Below, piece after piece: positions 34,189 through 42,388 of a stretch of 64,000 nucleotides of DNA. The notes under the pieces were generated by a model that was not told the DNA's origin, did not search any database, and saw nothing but the letters and a program-made list of their open reading frames with translations. The stretch comes from Paractinoplanes polyasparticus (GTDB lineage: Bacteria; Actinomycetota; Actinomycetes; Mycobacteriales; Micromonosporaceae). Location of the stretch: NCBI RefSeq assembly GCF_019710575.1, contig NZ_JAHWFK010000024.1:159323-223322 (forward strand), written 5' to 3'. The position numbers and the translations under genes are program-made. Position 1 is the first letter of the stretch, and each line of letters starts with the position of its first letter.

Positions 34189-34949
34189 GACTGCTCGCCT
34201 TCGCACAGGCCGCCGTAGCAGTGGTCGGGGTTCATGTTGGCGGTCAGGCGGGCCAGTACCGCTCGGCGTTGCCCGGGTGAGGCGGCTGGGGCGTGGTCGA
34301 TCAGCGCGTCGAGGCGTACCGCACACACGTCGCGGTGTTCTTCCAGCCCGGGCAGGTAATCGGTGACCAGCAGCCGATACCGCGGTCTACCGGGTTGGTA
34401 GACATCGGGCAGCCCAGCGCGCACGCGGGCCGCCTCACCGTCACGTCGGCAGGCGGCCAGCATCGCCTGGTAGACGACCGTGCAGCTGACCACCAATCCG
34501 AGTTGCTGGCCGTGGTGGTTGTAGGCGTGGGCGAGGGCGTCACCCATCTCGCGGGTGGCCTGCCCGCAGCGGCCGACCGCGTGCAGGTCGGCGGCCAGGG
34601 CGATCCGGTCCTCGACGTCAGCGGGATCGGCCGACTGCCCGCGCAGGCCGAGTAGTTCCTGCCAGATTCCGATGGCGTGTTGCCGATGGCCTTCGCCGCG
34701 CAGTGTTTCGGCGTAGGTGCGGGTGGCCGCCACGACCCGGTCGTATCCGGCATGGTGGAGCTGCCGGGCGGCTCGATAGGCGTAGTGCGCCCAGGGCAGC
34801 CACAACTGGCCGTAGGTGCGGTCTTCACCGACGAACCCCAGGGCAGCATCGATCAACTCGACCGCGGGTGTCGCCGTGGCGGGATCGAGGCGGGTCAGCC
34901 TGGCCCGCCTCGCGTCGGCGTTGGAGTCGGTGTTGCGGTCAGATGCCAT
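34185..34949 (-). CDS. Helical (TPR-like) protein, unknown function
   Basis: 254 residues from the ATG at 34949. The sequence is built of Ala/Leu-rich helix pairs (YAYRAARQLHHAGYDRVVAATRTYAE, IALAADLHAVGRCGQATREMGDAL) that look like TPR repeats, as found in C-terminal parts of actinobacterial XRE regulators. No DNA-binding part is present here. The C-terminus is Cys-rich (NPDHCYGGLCEGEQ). It is translationally coupled to the DUF574 gene, a pairing that suggests a shared role. Confidence 0.65.
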   Translation of the reverse strand: MASDRNTDSNADARRARLTRLDPATATPAVELIDAALGFVGEDRTYGQLWLPWAHYAYRAARQLHHAGYDRVVAATRTYAETLRGEGHRQHAIGIWQELLGLRGQSADPADVEDRIALAADLHAVGRCGQATREMGDALAHAYNHHGQQLGLVVSCTVVYQAMLAACRRDGEAARVRAGLPDVYQPGRPRYRLLVTDYLPGLEEHRDVCAVRLDALIDHAPAASPGQRRAVLARLTANMNPDHCYGGLCEGEQS

Positions 34950-35014
34950 CGAACTCACTGGTCTCCAGCAGGAATGTCGGGTTGCGGGCTAGGTGACTAG
35001 GTGATCGCGTCGGG

Positions 35015-35095
35015 CCGGGCGGTGCACCACAGTGGGCGTGGGCAGCGGTCTGGGTGCACCGCCCGGGTGCGGGGTCGCAACGGTCGGGACCCCGC
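35015..35095. terminator. Two consecutive GC hairpins
   Basis: A 14-bp stem (CCGGGCGGTGCACC with GGTGCACCGCCCGG, 35015-35066) and an 8-bp stem (GCGGGGTC with GACCCCGC, 35069-35095) lie downstream of the GNAT stop on the minus strand and before the next gene. They probably end the GNAT transcript. Confidence 0.65.
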
Positions 35096-35151
35096 AGCTG
35101 GGCCGTCCGGGCAGGCGGGTGGAGCTCACCCACCCCGGGCGGCGTTCCCGC

Positions 35152-35802
35152 TTATCGGGTGGAGTCAGGTTCGGGTTGGCCGGCGGGTCGCCACATGCGG
35201 TAGAGGACGGTGTCGCCGGTGACCGGGATGGTCGGCGGGTTCATGTTGGTGTAGCCGTGCCGCTGGTACAGCGCCCGGTTCTGTTCGCCGGTGGCTTCCA
35301 GGTAGGCGGGGATGTCCTCGGCGTCGAGCCGGGTGTGCGTGTAGTCCATTAACTGGCTGCCCAAGCCATGGCTCCACCGGCTGGGGCGCACGGCGAGGAA
35401 CAGCAGGTGCCAGTGCGCGTCGCTGGGGTGGTGGGCGTCCATCAGTGCGTCGAGGTGCTGGAACTGTGGCAGGTCGTCACCGGCGAGCTCGGCCAGGTGT
35501 GTGGCGTATCCGTCCGGTTCGCTCGGCTGGCCGGTGCGGTCGAACCAGACAGCGGCGGCCGTGTTGTCGTCGGTCATGACGACCTGCCCGGCCCCGCTGA
35601 TGGCGTGGGCGATGTAGAGCCGATACCAATCCCGGACGACTACCCGGCGTCGGTGCGCGTCTGGTACCAAGAAGCGGATCACCTCGAGGTGGTCAAACGC
35701 CTCGGTGACGATGTCGGCGACGGTGTCGATGTCGTCGGGTCCAGCAACGCGCAGGGCCGGGATGGTGCCGGTGTTCGTGCCGGTCGCGTCGGTGTTGGTC
35801 AT
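35152..35802 (-). CDS. GNAT family N-acetyltransferase
   Basis: 216 residues. Acetyl-CoA binding motif A reads HLLFLAVRPSRWSHGLGSQLMDY, with the Q/RxxGxG/A loop replaced by RWSHGLGS, followed by YLEATGEQNRALYQRHGYTN, the typical C-terminal GNAT end. Lead-in RVAGPDDIDTVADIVTEAF is also typical. The substrate is unknown. It sits 18 nt after an APC permease gene on the same strand, so import of an amine and its acetylation could be linked. Confidence 0.85.
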   Translation of the reverse strand: MTNTDATGTNTGTIPALRVAGPDDIDTVADIVTEAFDHLEVIRFLVPDAHRRRVVVRDWYRLYIAHAISGAGQVVMTDDNTAAAVWFDRTGQPSEPDGYATHLAELAGDDLPQFQHLDALMDAHHPSDAHWHLLFLAVRPSRWSHGLGSQLMDYTHTRLDAEDIPAYLEATGEQNRALYQRHGYTNMNPPTIPVTGDTVLYRMWRPAGQPEPDSTR

Positions 35803-35820
35803 GACGTGATGTCCTTCGAG

Positions 35821-37311
35821 TCAGAGGATGGCGGACAGGCCCGTTGCGGCGGTGGTGCTGCGGGTGCCGCGGCCGATGCCCTGGTAGACCTCAGGCTTGC
35901 GGCGTTTGAGGATCAGTCCCCAGCAGGTCCCGGCGGCGAAGATGGTCAGGATGGCGAGGGGCACGATCCGGGCCGGGCCGGTGCCGGGATCCACGCCGTA
36001 TTGCAGGGCCAGGTTGTTCAGCGACAGGACCGAGACGACCAGCAGCACGGCTGAGGCGATCAGCGGGGCGATCAGGCGTTGCCACAGGTTTTCGCCGCGG
36101 GAGTTGCGGGCGAAGAAGGCGAGCACGGCGACGCTGGTCAGGGTGTAGAGCAGCAACACGCCGAGGCCTCCGGTGGTGGAGCCCCAGTAGAACAACTGGA
36201 TGAGCGGGTCCCAGCCGGCCACCGCGAACACGATCAGCACCACGAACGCAAGCGCGGTTTGGGCGAACGAGGCGTTGCGGGGTGCGTTTCTGGCCGTGGT
36301 CCGGCCGAACAGCCGGGGCAGGACACCTTCGCGGCCCAGGGCGAAGGTGTAGCGGGTGATGGCGTTGTGGAACGCCAGCGCTGCTGCGAACGTGCCGGTG
36401 CCGAGCAGGATCTTGCCGATGGTGATGGAGCCTTGGCCGAGCACGACGGCGGCCTGGTTGAAGAACAGTTCCGGGCCTTGCTTCTCCGCGGTCTCGACCG
36501 GGTTCGGGCCGGCGGCGGAGATCTGCACCCACGAGGCCAGTGCGTACACCGCGGCGATGATGGCGATCGTGACGTAGGTGGCTACCGGGATGGTCCGTTT
36601 CGGGTTTTTGCTTTCCTCGATGTACACCACGGACTGTTCGATCCCGGCGAACGAGGTCGCGCCGAGCACGATCAGCACACCCAGGGTTGGCCCGGACAGT
36701 TCGCTGACTGACACTGCTGCGACATTGAACGCGAACCCAGGGGTCAGCATGATCGCCATGCTGTTGACGACAACCAGAATCGTCTCGGCGATGACCAGCA
36801 GCACCAGGATGTGACCGGAGAGCTTGACCTCGTTCGCGCCGAGGACCGCGACCAGCGCCCAGGCCAGCAACGCCGGGATGAGCCAGTGGATCTGCAGACC
36901 GGTCCACTCGCTGAGCAAAGGGGCGCCGATGGCAGCGCTGAAAGCGCCGTAGCAACACAGCTGGAAACTGTTGTATGTCAGCAGCGCGAACCAGGACGCT
37001 CCCACACCTGCTGGGCGGCCGAGGCCGTGAGCGACGTAGGCGTAGAAGGCTCCGGCGTTCGGGATGTGCCGGGCCATCGCGAGATAGCCGACCGCGTAGA
37101 TCATCAGGATGGCGGCGACGGCGAGGATCGCGATCGGGAAACCGATCAGGCCGGTCGCGGCGAGCGCGAGCGGTACGACCAGGGTGATGACGGTCAGCGG
37201 CGCCACCGACGAGGCGATCGCCGATCCGATCGCGAACGGGCCGAGCCGGTTCCGGGCCAGCGCGTGCGACACGCTGCCCTGCGCGGAAACAGGGGTGGAG
37301 GTGACGGGCAC
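35821..37311 (-). CDS. APC family amino-acid/amine permease
   Basis: 496 residues from a GTG at 37311 with AGGA upstream; longer frames to 37455 are unlikely. About 12 membrane helices; the first reads GPFAIGSAIASSVAPLTVITLVVPLALA, with the Gly-rich first unwound helix typical of APC transporters, and HIPNAGAFYAYVAHGLGRPAG in the second/third helices. Members import amino acids or polyamines by proton symport. Cluster context gives no clear substrate. Confidence 0.88.
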   Translation of the reverse strand: MPVTSTPVSAQGSVSHALARNRLGPFAIGSAIASSVAPLTVITLVVPLALAATGLIGFPIAILAVAAILMIYAVGYLAMARHIPNAGAFYAYVAHGLGRPAGVGASWFALLTYNSFQLCCYGAFSAAIGAPLLSEWTGLQIHWLIPALLAWALVAVLGANEVKLSGHILVLLVIAETILVVVNSMAIMLTPGFAFNVAAVSVSELSGPTLGVLIVLGATSFAGIEQSVVYIEESKNPKRTIPVATYVTIAIIAAVYALASWVQISAAGPNPVETAEKQGPELFFNQAAVVLGQGSITIGKILLGTGTFAAALAFHNAITRYTFALGREGVLPRLFGRTTARNAPRNASFAQTALAFVVLIVFAVAGWDPLIQLFYWGSTTGGLGVLLLYTLTSVAVLAFFARNSRGENLWQRLIAPLIASAVLLVVSVLSLNNLALQYGVDPGTGPARIVPLAILTIFAAGTCWGLILKRRKPEVYQGIGRGTRSTTAATGLSAIL

Positions 37312-37432
37312 TACGAGGTCCTCCTGCACAAACGAGGGGATGAAAAGGGGGGGCCGGCCAACACAGGGATGGGCGGAGCAGCGCAGCGGGCTGTACCGCC
37401 ACGGAATCGGTGGGTGACTCCTTCGGGCGGGG

Positions 37433-38290
37433 TCAGCGCATGGCGGCCTCACCAACAGCGGAGTCGGCAGCCTGCAGCAGTTCCCGCCAGGTGTCGTCCA
37501 GGCGGCGGCCTAGTTCGTCGGCCAGCCACGACCATTCGTTCGGGCTCAGGGTGGCGAGGGCATGGTGGTGCAAGCCCGTCGCCAGGTATAGACCTGCGAG
37601 CAGCACCTGCGTGTCGGTCAGACGGCGCCGGCCCTGCACGTCGATGCACACTTTGTTCGCCGGATTCCCGGCGGCCACCGAGTCGCACGGCTCGAACCGC
37701 ACCGACCTACCGCCCAGCAACCGGCGGCGTTCCTCTCTACGAACCAGACCCGTCCGGGTCAGCCGATCAAGGACCCGTTGCTCCGCTCGGCCCTCATACG
37801 CCAGATACGACAGCCACATCCGCAGCTCATGGCCACGCTGGCGATGCCGAGTGTCTGGTTCGTACCGCTGCTGCGTGCGCAGCGTCGCCGGCCATGCCAG
37901 AGACTCGTCCGAGTCCCGCCATCCGGCGTCTCGGTTGTCTCGCTGCCGCGGCGGCCACACCGAGCCCTCACCGCTCACCGTCGGCTGCCCCAACGCCCAC
38001 GCATGCCTGCTCGCCATCGCCGACGAGGCCGGAACCGCCCGGTCCTGTTCCTCGGCCTGCATCTTGACCAGCACCGGACCCAACGCCGGATCATCCGGCG
38101 GTTCGGCCCCGGTGCGGAACAACTCCCCCTCACGCAAGTCCACGAACCGGCCGCCGATCAGCTCAGCGATCAAACCCGCCGCCAGCCCCACCCCTAACGG
38201 CCAAGCACCAATGCGTGGCCTACCGCTCACGCTGTCGTACGCCGTGAGCCACAAATCATCGGTGAGCCTCATCGGCTCCGCTGACGGCAT
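37433..38290 (-). CDS. GPP34 (GOLPH3-like) family phosphoprotein
   Basis: 285 residues from the ATG at 38290, chosen because AAGGGG lies 6 nt upstream; ATG 38272 and TTG 38296 are alternatives. The N-terminus RLTDDLWLTAYDSVSGRPRI and IGAWPLGVGLAAGLIAELI match the actinobacterial GPP34 family, relatives of the eukaryotic PI4P-binding Golgi protein GOLPH3. A basic Arg-rich middle (RTQQRYEPDTRHRQRGHELRM) and an acidic helical end follow. In actinomycetes these proteins are common but of unknown function. Confidence 0.78.
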   Translation of the reverse strand: MPSAEPMRLTDDLWLTAYDSVSGRPRIGAWPLGVGLAAGLIAELIGGRFVDLREGELFRTGAEPPDDPALGPVLVKMQAEEQDRAVPASSAMASRHAWALGQPTVSGEGSVWPPRQRDNRDAGWRDSDESLAWPATLRTQQRYEPDTRHRQRGHELRMWLSYLAYEGRAEQRVLDRLTRTGLVRREERRRLLGGRSVRFEPCDSVAAGNPANKVCIDVQGRRRLTDTQVLLAGLYLATGLHHHALATLSPNEWSWLADELGRRLDDTWRELLQAADSAVGEAAMR

Positions 38291-38498
38291 GACCAACCCC
38301 TTCTACAAAGCAACCGAGTTAGCAAACGAGAGGCAAGATGCGAGCCAGGGCGCCTGGACGATCGCGGCGCTGACAGCAGGCTCGAGTCCCGCCCGCATCC
38401 GATGCGTTTCAGTAACGTCGCGGCCCGATGCACAACTGGACTCCTGCCTGCCAGGCCCGCACTCGCCTCATCCGGCCAGAACAGGCACCGAGGAGTCT

Positions 38499-39122
38499 TC
38501 ATCCGCGATCGGCAGGCGCCGGGGGACGCCACATTGCCCACACAGGCATCCGCCCCGGCAGCAAACGTGATTCACCGACTGCCGTGTAGCCGTGCCGCGA
38601 CAACAACCCGCGGCTCGACTCGTCGGCCAGCGCGTACGCCGCAACGCCCATGACATCCAACAGCGCGTGATGGCCAATAAGCAGGTAATTGCTCAAACCC
38701 TCGCCCTGCCGATCCGGGTGAACACCGAGCAGCGCAAGGCGCTGATGCGCCGGATGCAGCGGCCGGCGGGTCTGAGCCACCTCTTCCAGCAGCTTCCACC
38801 GACTCCGCACGTCCGGTTGAGCGTTGTTTACAGGCCAGAAGGCACGCCTCACGCCGACCGGCCTAGCCGTCTCCAACGACCATAGGGCAGCAGCGACAAC
38901 GCGCCCGTTTTCCTCGACCACTCGCACGATGCCAGAGTCCGTCGCCTGAGTTACCACCGCAGCGACCCACGGCAGCAGACTGCCCGAGAGAGATCCGTCG
39001 TCCATTCCGAGCCAGCTACCCAACCGACTATCCGTGAGCGCGGCAACGAGCGTTTGAGTCACCTCGAACGCGTCCCGGACGGTGGCATCACGAACGACCA
39101 ACGCCGCAGATGAAGTCAGCAT
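38499..39122 (-). CDS. GNAT family N-acetyltransferase
   Basis: 207 residues with GAGGAG 6 nt before the ATG. LVVRDATVRDAFEVTQTL opens the fold and LALLGVHPDRQGEGLSNYLLIGHHALL is motif A with the QGEGLS acetyl-CoA loop; YALADESSRGLLSRHGYTAVGE closes it. It resembles puromycin-acetyltransferase-like GNATs seen in antibiotic clusters, but the similarity is only in pattern. It is divergent from the HTH regulator. Confidence 0.83.
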   Translation of the reverse strand: MLTSSAALVVRDATVRDAFEVTQTLVAALTDSRLGSWLGMDDGSLSGSLLPWVAAVVTQATDSGIVRVVEENGRVVAAALWSLETARPVGVRRAFWPVNNAQPDVRSRWKLLEEVAQTRRPLHPAHQRLALLGVHPDRQGEGLSNYLLIGHHALLDVMGVAAYALADESSRGLLSRHGYTAVGESRLLPGRMPVWAMWRPPAPADRG

Positions 39123-39433
39123 GGGATCTCCTCGATGTCTCTACCTTCGTGAACCCACCAACGCGGCTGCAGTCGGCCGTTGGGACTGACACAGACTCGA
39201 CCCAACTTGCAAACCGTGGACAGCAGTGGAACGGCGACGTAGCCGCGTCATCACACAGTGGATCGACACTGCGCTTCCTTTCGACTGCGCCTTAGTCGCG
39301 GCCACCGCGTTACTGTCGCGCTCTTGTCGCGTTTGTGTGGCACCTTGCGCATGAGGGCTGTCGACGGCGACCGATGAGCTACGGCGCCGTTACGCTGTGG
39401 ACACCGGACGAGGGCGGCCAAAGGACGGATACC
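39123..39433. promoter_or_regulatory. Divergent regulatory region with TGTCGCG direct repeats
   Basis: Two TGTCGCG direct repeats (39314-39320 and 39325-39331, one 11-bp turn apart) lie upstream of the HTH regulator, and TACGCT (39391-39396) is a possible -10. The repeats could be an operator for the regulator itself. Nothing else was recognised in this 311-nt gap. Confidence 0.35.
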
Positions 39434-40849
39434 GTGACCAAGGCACCGAATTTGCTGAAGGCGCTGTTGCGAGAGCGGCACTGGCAGAAGTACGCCACCT
39501 TTTGCAAGGAGTGGGACAGAGTCGCGCGCAAAATCGACGGTGACCTTGTCGGCTCGTACCCAAGCCGCTCGCAGCTCGCCCGCTGGCAAGCCGGTGAACT
39601 GAAGACCTTGCCCCATCCGGACGCATGCCGAATCCTCGAGGGCCTCTTTCCAGGCTTGGCTGCCGCTCAGCTCTTCGCTACTAGCAATGCCGCCCGCTCC
39701 CAAGACAAAACGGAACAATCAGGGCATAACTCTGTGATGCCGTCGACTTTCGGGACACTGACTGCTCCGCGCGACGTACCGTCTGAAAGCGTGCACATCG
39801 AAGAGGTGCGCCAGACCACTGACGGTACGCTGACCGAGGAGATCGCAATGGCTGCGGAGGAGTCCGCACGCTTCGTGCGACAGGCGCGCGGTGCTGTAGA
39901 CCAAGATGTCCTCGACCAACTGGACGCCGACGTAGGCCGGATGGCGCACGACTATCTAGTCCGGCCGCCTTTCGTGATGTTCCGCCCTCTCTCGGAACTG
40001 AGAGCGGAGGTGTTCGAGCTGCTTGATGAACGTCAAAGACCCACGGTTCTGCCGGGTCTTTATAGAGTCGCGGGCCAACTGTGCGCCCTGCTCGGACACG
40101 CTTCCTCGGATCTCGGGCAGGCGTATGCCGCCGACACCCACACCCGCACGGCTTGGCTCTGTGCGGATCTAGCCGAGGACGACCCCCTCCGTGCTTATGT
40201 CCGATGGGTTCAATCGAACGTCGCTTACTGGAACGGTCAGTACCGGCGAGCCGCCGAACTAGCCCATAATGGACAGCGCTATGCCACCACAGGTACGAGC
40301 CTGCTTCGCCTTGCGAGCCAGGAGGCGCGCGCATATGCCGCAGCAGCGGACCACGGTGAGGCCAGTAGGGCACTCGCCACAGCCCAAGCGGCTCGGTCGC
40401 ACCTCGGAATAGGCGGGGATGGGCCGGGTGGCGTTTTTCACTTCCCCGCTGGCAAGGCTGCGTACTACGCCAGTGAGGTGTGCCTAGCGCTTGGCGGTAA
40501 AAGCAACTTCCAGCAAGCCGCGTCACACGCCCAGGACGCCCTAGACCTGTTCGAAGCTCAACCCGATAGTGACCGATCGCCTGAGTTTTTCGCCGCAGCT
40601 CAACTTGACCTTGTAGCGGCACACTTGGCGTTGGATGATCTCGATGGCGCAGGGCAGCATCTACTGCCTGTCTTCGCGCTGCCGACTGAGAGCCGAACAC
40701 TCCCCGTGGTGGAGCGCGTGAAAACAACGGATCGTGCACTTGCTAGCCAACGATTCGCCCAGGTCGCACTTGGCGCTGAGCTGCGTGAGCGGATCCACCT
40801 ATTCTGTGCCTATACCGCCACCCGCGACGTGCCAGCCCTGCCCAACTGA
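39434..40849 (+). CDS. XRE-like HTH regulator with helical C-terminal domain
   Basis: 471 residues from a GTG with AAAGGACGG about 6 nt upstream; in-frame ATGs at 39335 and 39374 are less likely. The N-terminal region (LLKALLRERHWQKYATFCKEWDR ... PSRSQLARWQAGELKTLPHPDACRILEGLF) is an atypical helix-turn-helix known from actinobacterial XRE-type proteins. Residues 140-465 are TPR-like helices (GQYRRAAELAHNGQRYA). Regulators of this type often neighbour DUF574 methyltransferases and small-molecule genes. It is followed at 26 nt by a LOG-family gene, probably in one operon. Confidence 0.75.
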   Translation: MTKAPNLLKALLRERHWQKYATFCKEWDRVARKIDGDLVGSYPSRSQLARWQAGELKTLPHPDACRILEGLFPGLAAAQLFATSNAARSQDKTEQSGHNSVMPSTFGTLTAPRDVPSESVHIEEVRQTTDGTLTEEIAMAAEESARFVRQARGAVDQDVLDQLDADVGRMAHDYLVRPPFVMFRPLSELRAEVFELLDERQRPTVLPGLYRVAGQLCALLGHASSDLGQAYAADTHTRTAWLCADLAEDDPLRAYVRWVQSNVAYWNGQYRRAAELAHNGQRYATTGTSLLRLASQEARAYAAAADHGEASRALATAQAARSHLGIGGDGPGGVFHFPAGKAAYYASEVCLALGGKSNFQQAASHAQDALDLFEAQPDSDRSPEFFAAAQLDLVAAHLALDDLDGAGQHLLPVFALPTESRTLPVVERVKTTDRALASQRFAQVALGAELRERIHLFCAYTATRDVPALPN

Positions 40850-40875
40850 CCACTGCCCTATGGAGGCATCGAAAC

Positions 40876-41346
40876 GTGGCTCTTCAAGTAGCTGTGTGTG
40901 GACCTCGGTACTGCACGGAAGAGGATGCTCAAAATGCTCGGCGCGTGGGGGAACTACTTGCAGAGCGAGGTGCCGTGACTGTCTGCGGTGGTGGAGTGGG
41001 CGTCATGGCCGCAGTAGCAGCCGGCGCACGCGCGAAGGGCGGCCTGGTCATCGGCATACGGCCGAATGGCACCAAGGAGGGCGCGTCAGCTGACCTGTCG
41101 GCCACCATCGTGACAAACATGGGCGAGGCACGAAATGCCATCATCGTCTGGAGCGCGGACGTGGTGATTAGCATCGGGGGCTCTTGGGGCACACTCAGCG
41201 AGGTGGCCCTGGCCATGCGCCGTGGTGACGTGCCAGTGATAGCGCTTGGCGGCTGGCGGGTCGTCGAAGCGGACGGCACGGCGGTACCCGGCATCCGCCA
41301 TGTGGGTACACCGGAAGAGGCAATTGCCGAAGCGCTCGGGTCCTAA
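40876..41346 (+). CDS. LOG-family (TIGR00725-type) nucleotide-binding protein
   Basis: 156 residues from a GTG. The Rossmann-like lysine-decarboxylase/LOG fold is shown by VAVCGPRYCTEEDAQNARRVGELLAERGAVTVCGGGVGVM (residues 5-44) and ISIGGSWGTLSEVALAM, which corresponds to the PGGxGTxxE active-site loop with GGSWGTLSE. LOG proteins hydrolyse nucleoside 5'-monophosphates to base and ribose phosphate. TIGR00725 members are mostly uncharacterised. With the cytidylate-modifying enzyme 9 kb away it could act as a nucleotide N-glycosidase, but they are not in one operon. Confidence 0.8.
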   Translation: MALQVAVCGPRYCTEEDAQNARRVGELLAERGAVTVCGGGVGVMAAVAAGARAKGGLVIGIRPNGTKEGASADLSATIVTNMGEARNAIIVWSADVVISIGGSWGTLSEVALAMRRGDVPVIALGGWRVVEADGTAVPGIRHVGTPEEAIAEALGS

Positions 41347-41367
41347 GCCGACAATCATTAAGAGTTA

Positions 41368-41398
41368 GCCACGGCCCTTCGGTAAGGGCGGCGGTGGC
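41368..41398 (+). terminator. Terminator hairpin after the LOG-family gene
   Basis: GCCCTT-CGGT-AAGGGC (41374-41389) is nested in GCCAC/GTGGC, giving an 11-bp interrupted stem about 20 nt after the stop. Confidence 0.65.
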
Positions 41399-41551
41399 CG
41401 AGAACCCGAAAATTGCTTTCTTATATGGAACGACGGGACTTGTCTAGGTTCCATCTGGCCGTCTCGGAGCACTCCCGGGGTGCAGAGTGCGGCGCGCGTC
41501 CGAATGTTTCGTCACTGGTGGGGGATGCTTGGGGTGTGGTCGTCATGCCAC

Positions 41552-42208
41552 CTACATAGAGTGCAGCAGAATAGCGGTTAACCAGCCAGCGATCAGGGCC
41601 GGTCCCATCGGATAGGCGTCCCTCCGCCTACTTCGGAGGGCGAGCGTCACGACGGCCTGCGCCACGAAGCCGCTGACGACGCCGTGAAGAACGGCTTGCC
41701 AGCCCAGCGGGCCGAGGCTGGTGGCAATCACACCCGCGAGCACCACGTCACCAAGGCCGAGCTGGCCTGGAAGCAGAAGCGCGATCATCAACATGGCTGT
41801 GGCAGTTGCAACACCGGCGACCACCGCGCGCAATAGGGGGCTGACGTCCCCCGCGCTTGCCGCAGTCACACTGAAGGCACTGACGTTCATGATCAACAAC
41901 GTTCCGGATAACACGTAGGGCAGCCGCTGGCAACGTACGTCGATGATGGCCAGACCGACTCCCACGACGGCGAAGAGCCAGTACGCGGGTAGAGCCGGTG
42001 AGTTTGGCAGCATGGCGACGACGGACACGGTCCCTGCGCCGGTGAGCGTTACGGTGGCAGCAACTGCGGCAGGTCGCGTGGACGCCGCACGCCACCATCC
42101 CGGAGGTAAACGTAAGCGGCCTTCCCGTGGCGTGGCGAACGCGATTGCGGCCATAGGGACTCCGGCGATTGCGCCCGCTACGCCGGCGCTGACGGCCAGG
42201 CAGCTCAC
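41552..42208 (-). CDS. Type IV prepilin peptidase (A24 family)
   Basis: About 218 residues from the GTG at 42208; an ATG at 42295 would add a Ser/Thr-rich leader that does not fit a membrane start. Roughly six membrane helices. The two catalytic aspartates of A24 peptidases are present: one in GLAIIDVRCQRLPYVLSG and one in the GxGD motif of GQLGLGDVVLAG. The zinc-cysteine N-domain of proteobacterial PilD is absent, as in TadV/CpaA. It should process the Flp pilin and TadE/F/G pseudopilins encoded from 50.4 kb. It lies apart from that operon on the other strand. Confidence 0.85.
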   Translation of the reverse strand: MSCLAVSAGVAGAIAGVPMAAIAFATPREGRLRLPPGWWRAASTRPAAVAATVTLTGAGTVSVVAMLPNSPALPAYWLFAVVGVGLAIIDVRCQRLPYVLSGTLLIMNVSAFSVTAASAGDVSPLLRAVVAGVATATAMLMIALLLPGQLGLGDVVLAGVIATSLGPLGWQAVLHGVVSGFVAQAVVTLALRSRRRDAYPMGPALIAGWLTAILLHSM

Positions 42209-42388
42209 TCGTGGTGCCGTGTCAACGCTCGTCGGAGTTGCGGTGCCGGGAAGTCCAACGCTCGAGTTCCGACAGCTCGACGAGACCGGAGCCACCGGTC
42301 GTCACCCGATAGTCCGGGGCTTTGTTCATCCTGTTGGTCTGCCACGAGGTCGTGCTCCGGGGGAAGGCGAGCGTTAGCTTCCGCTCGG

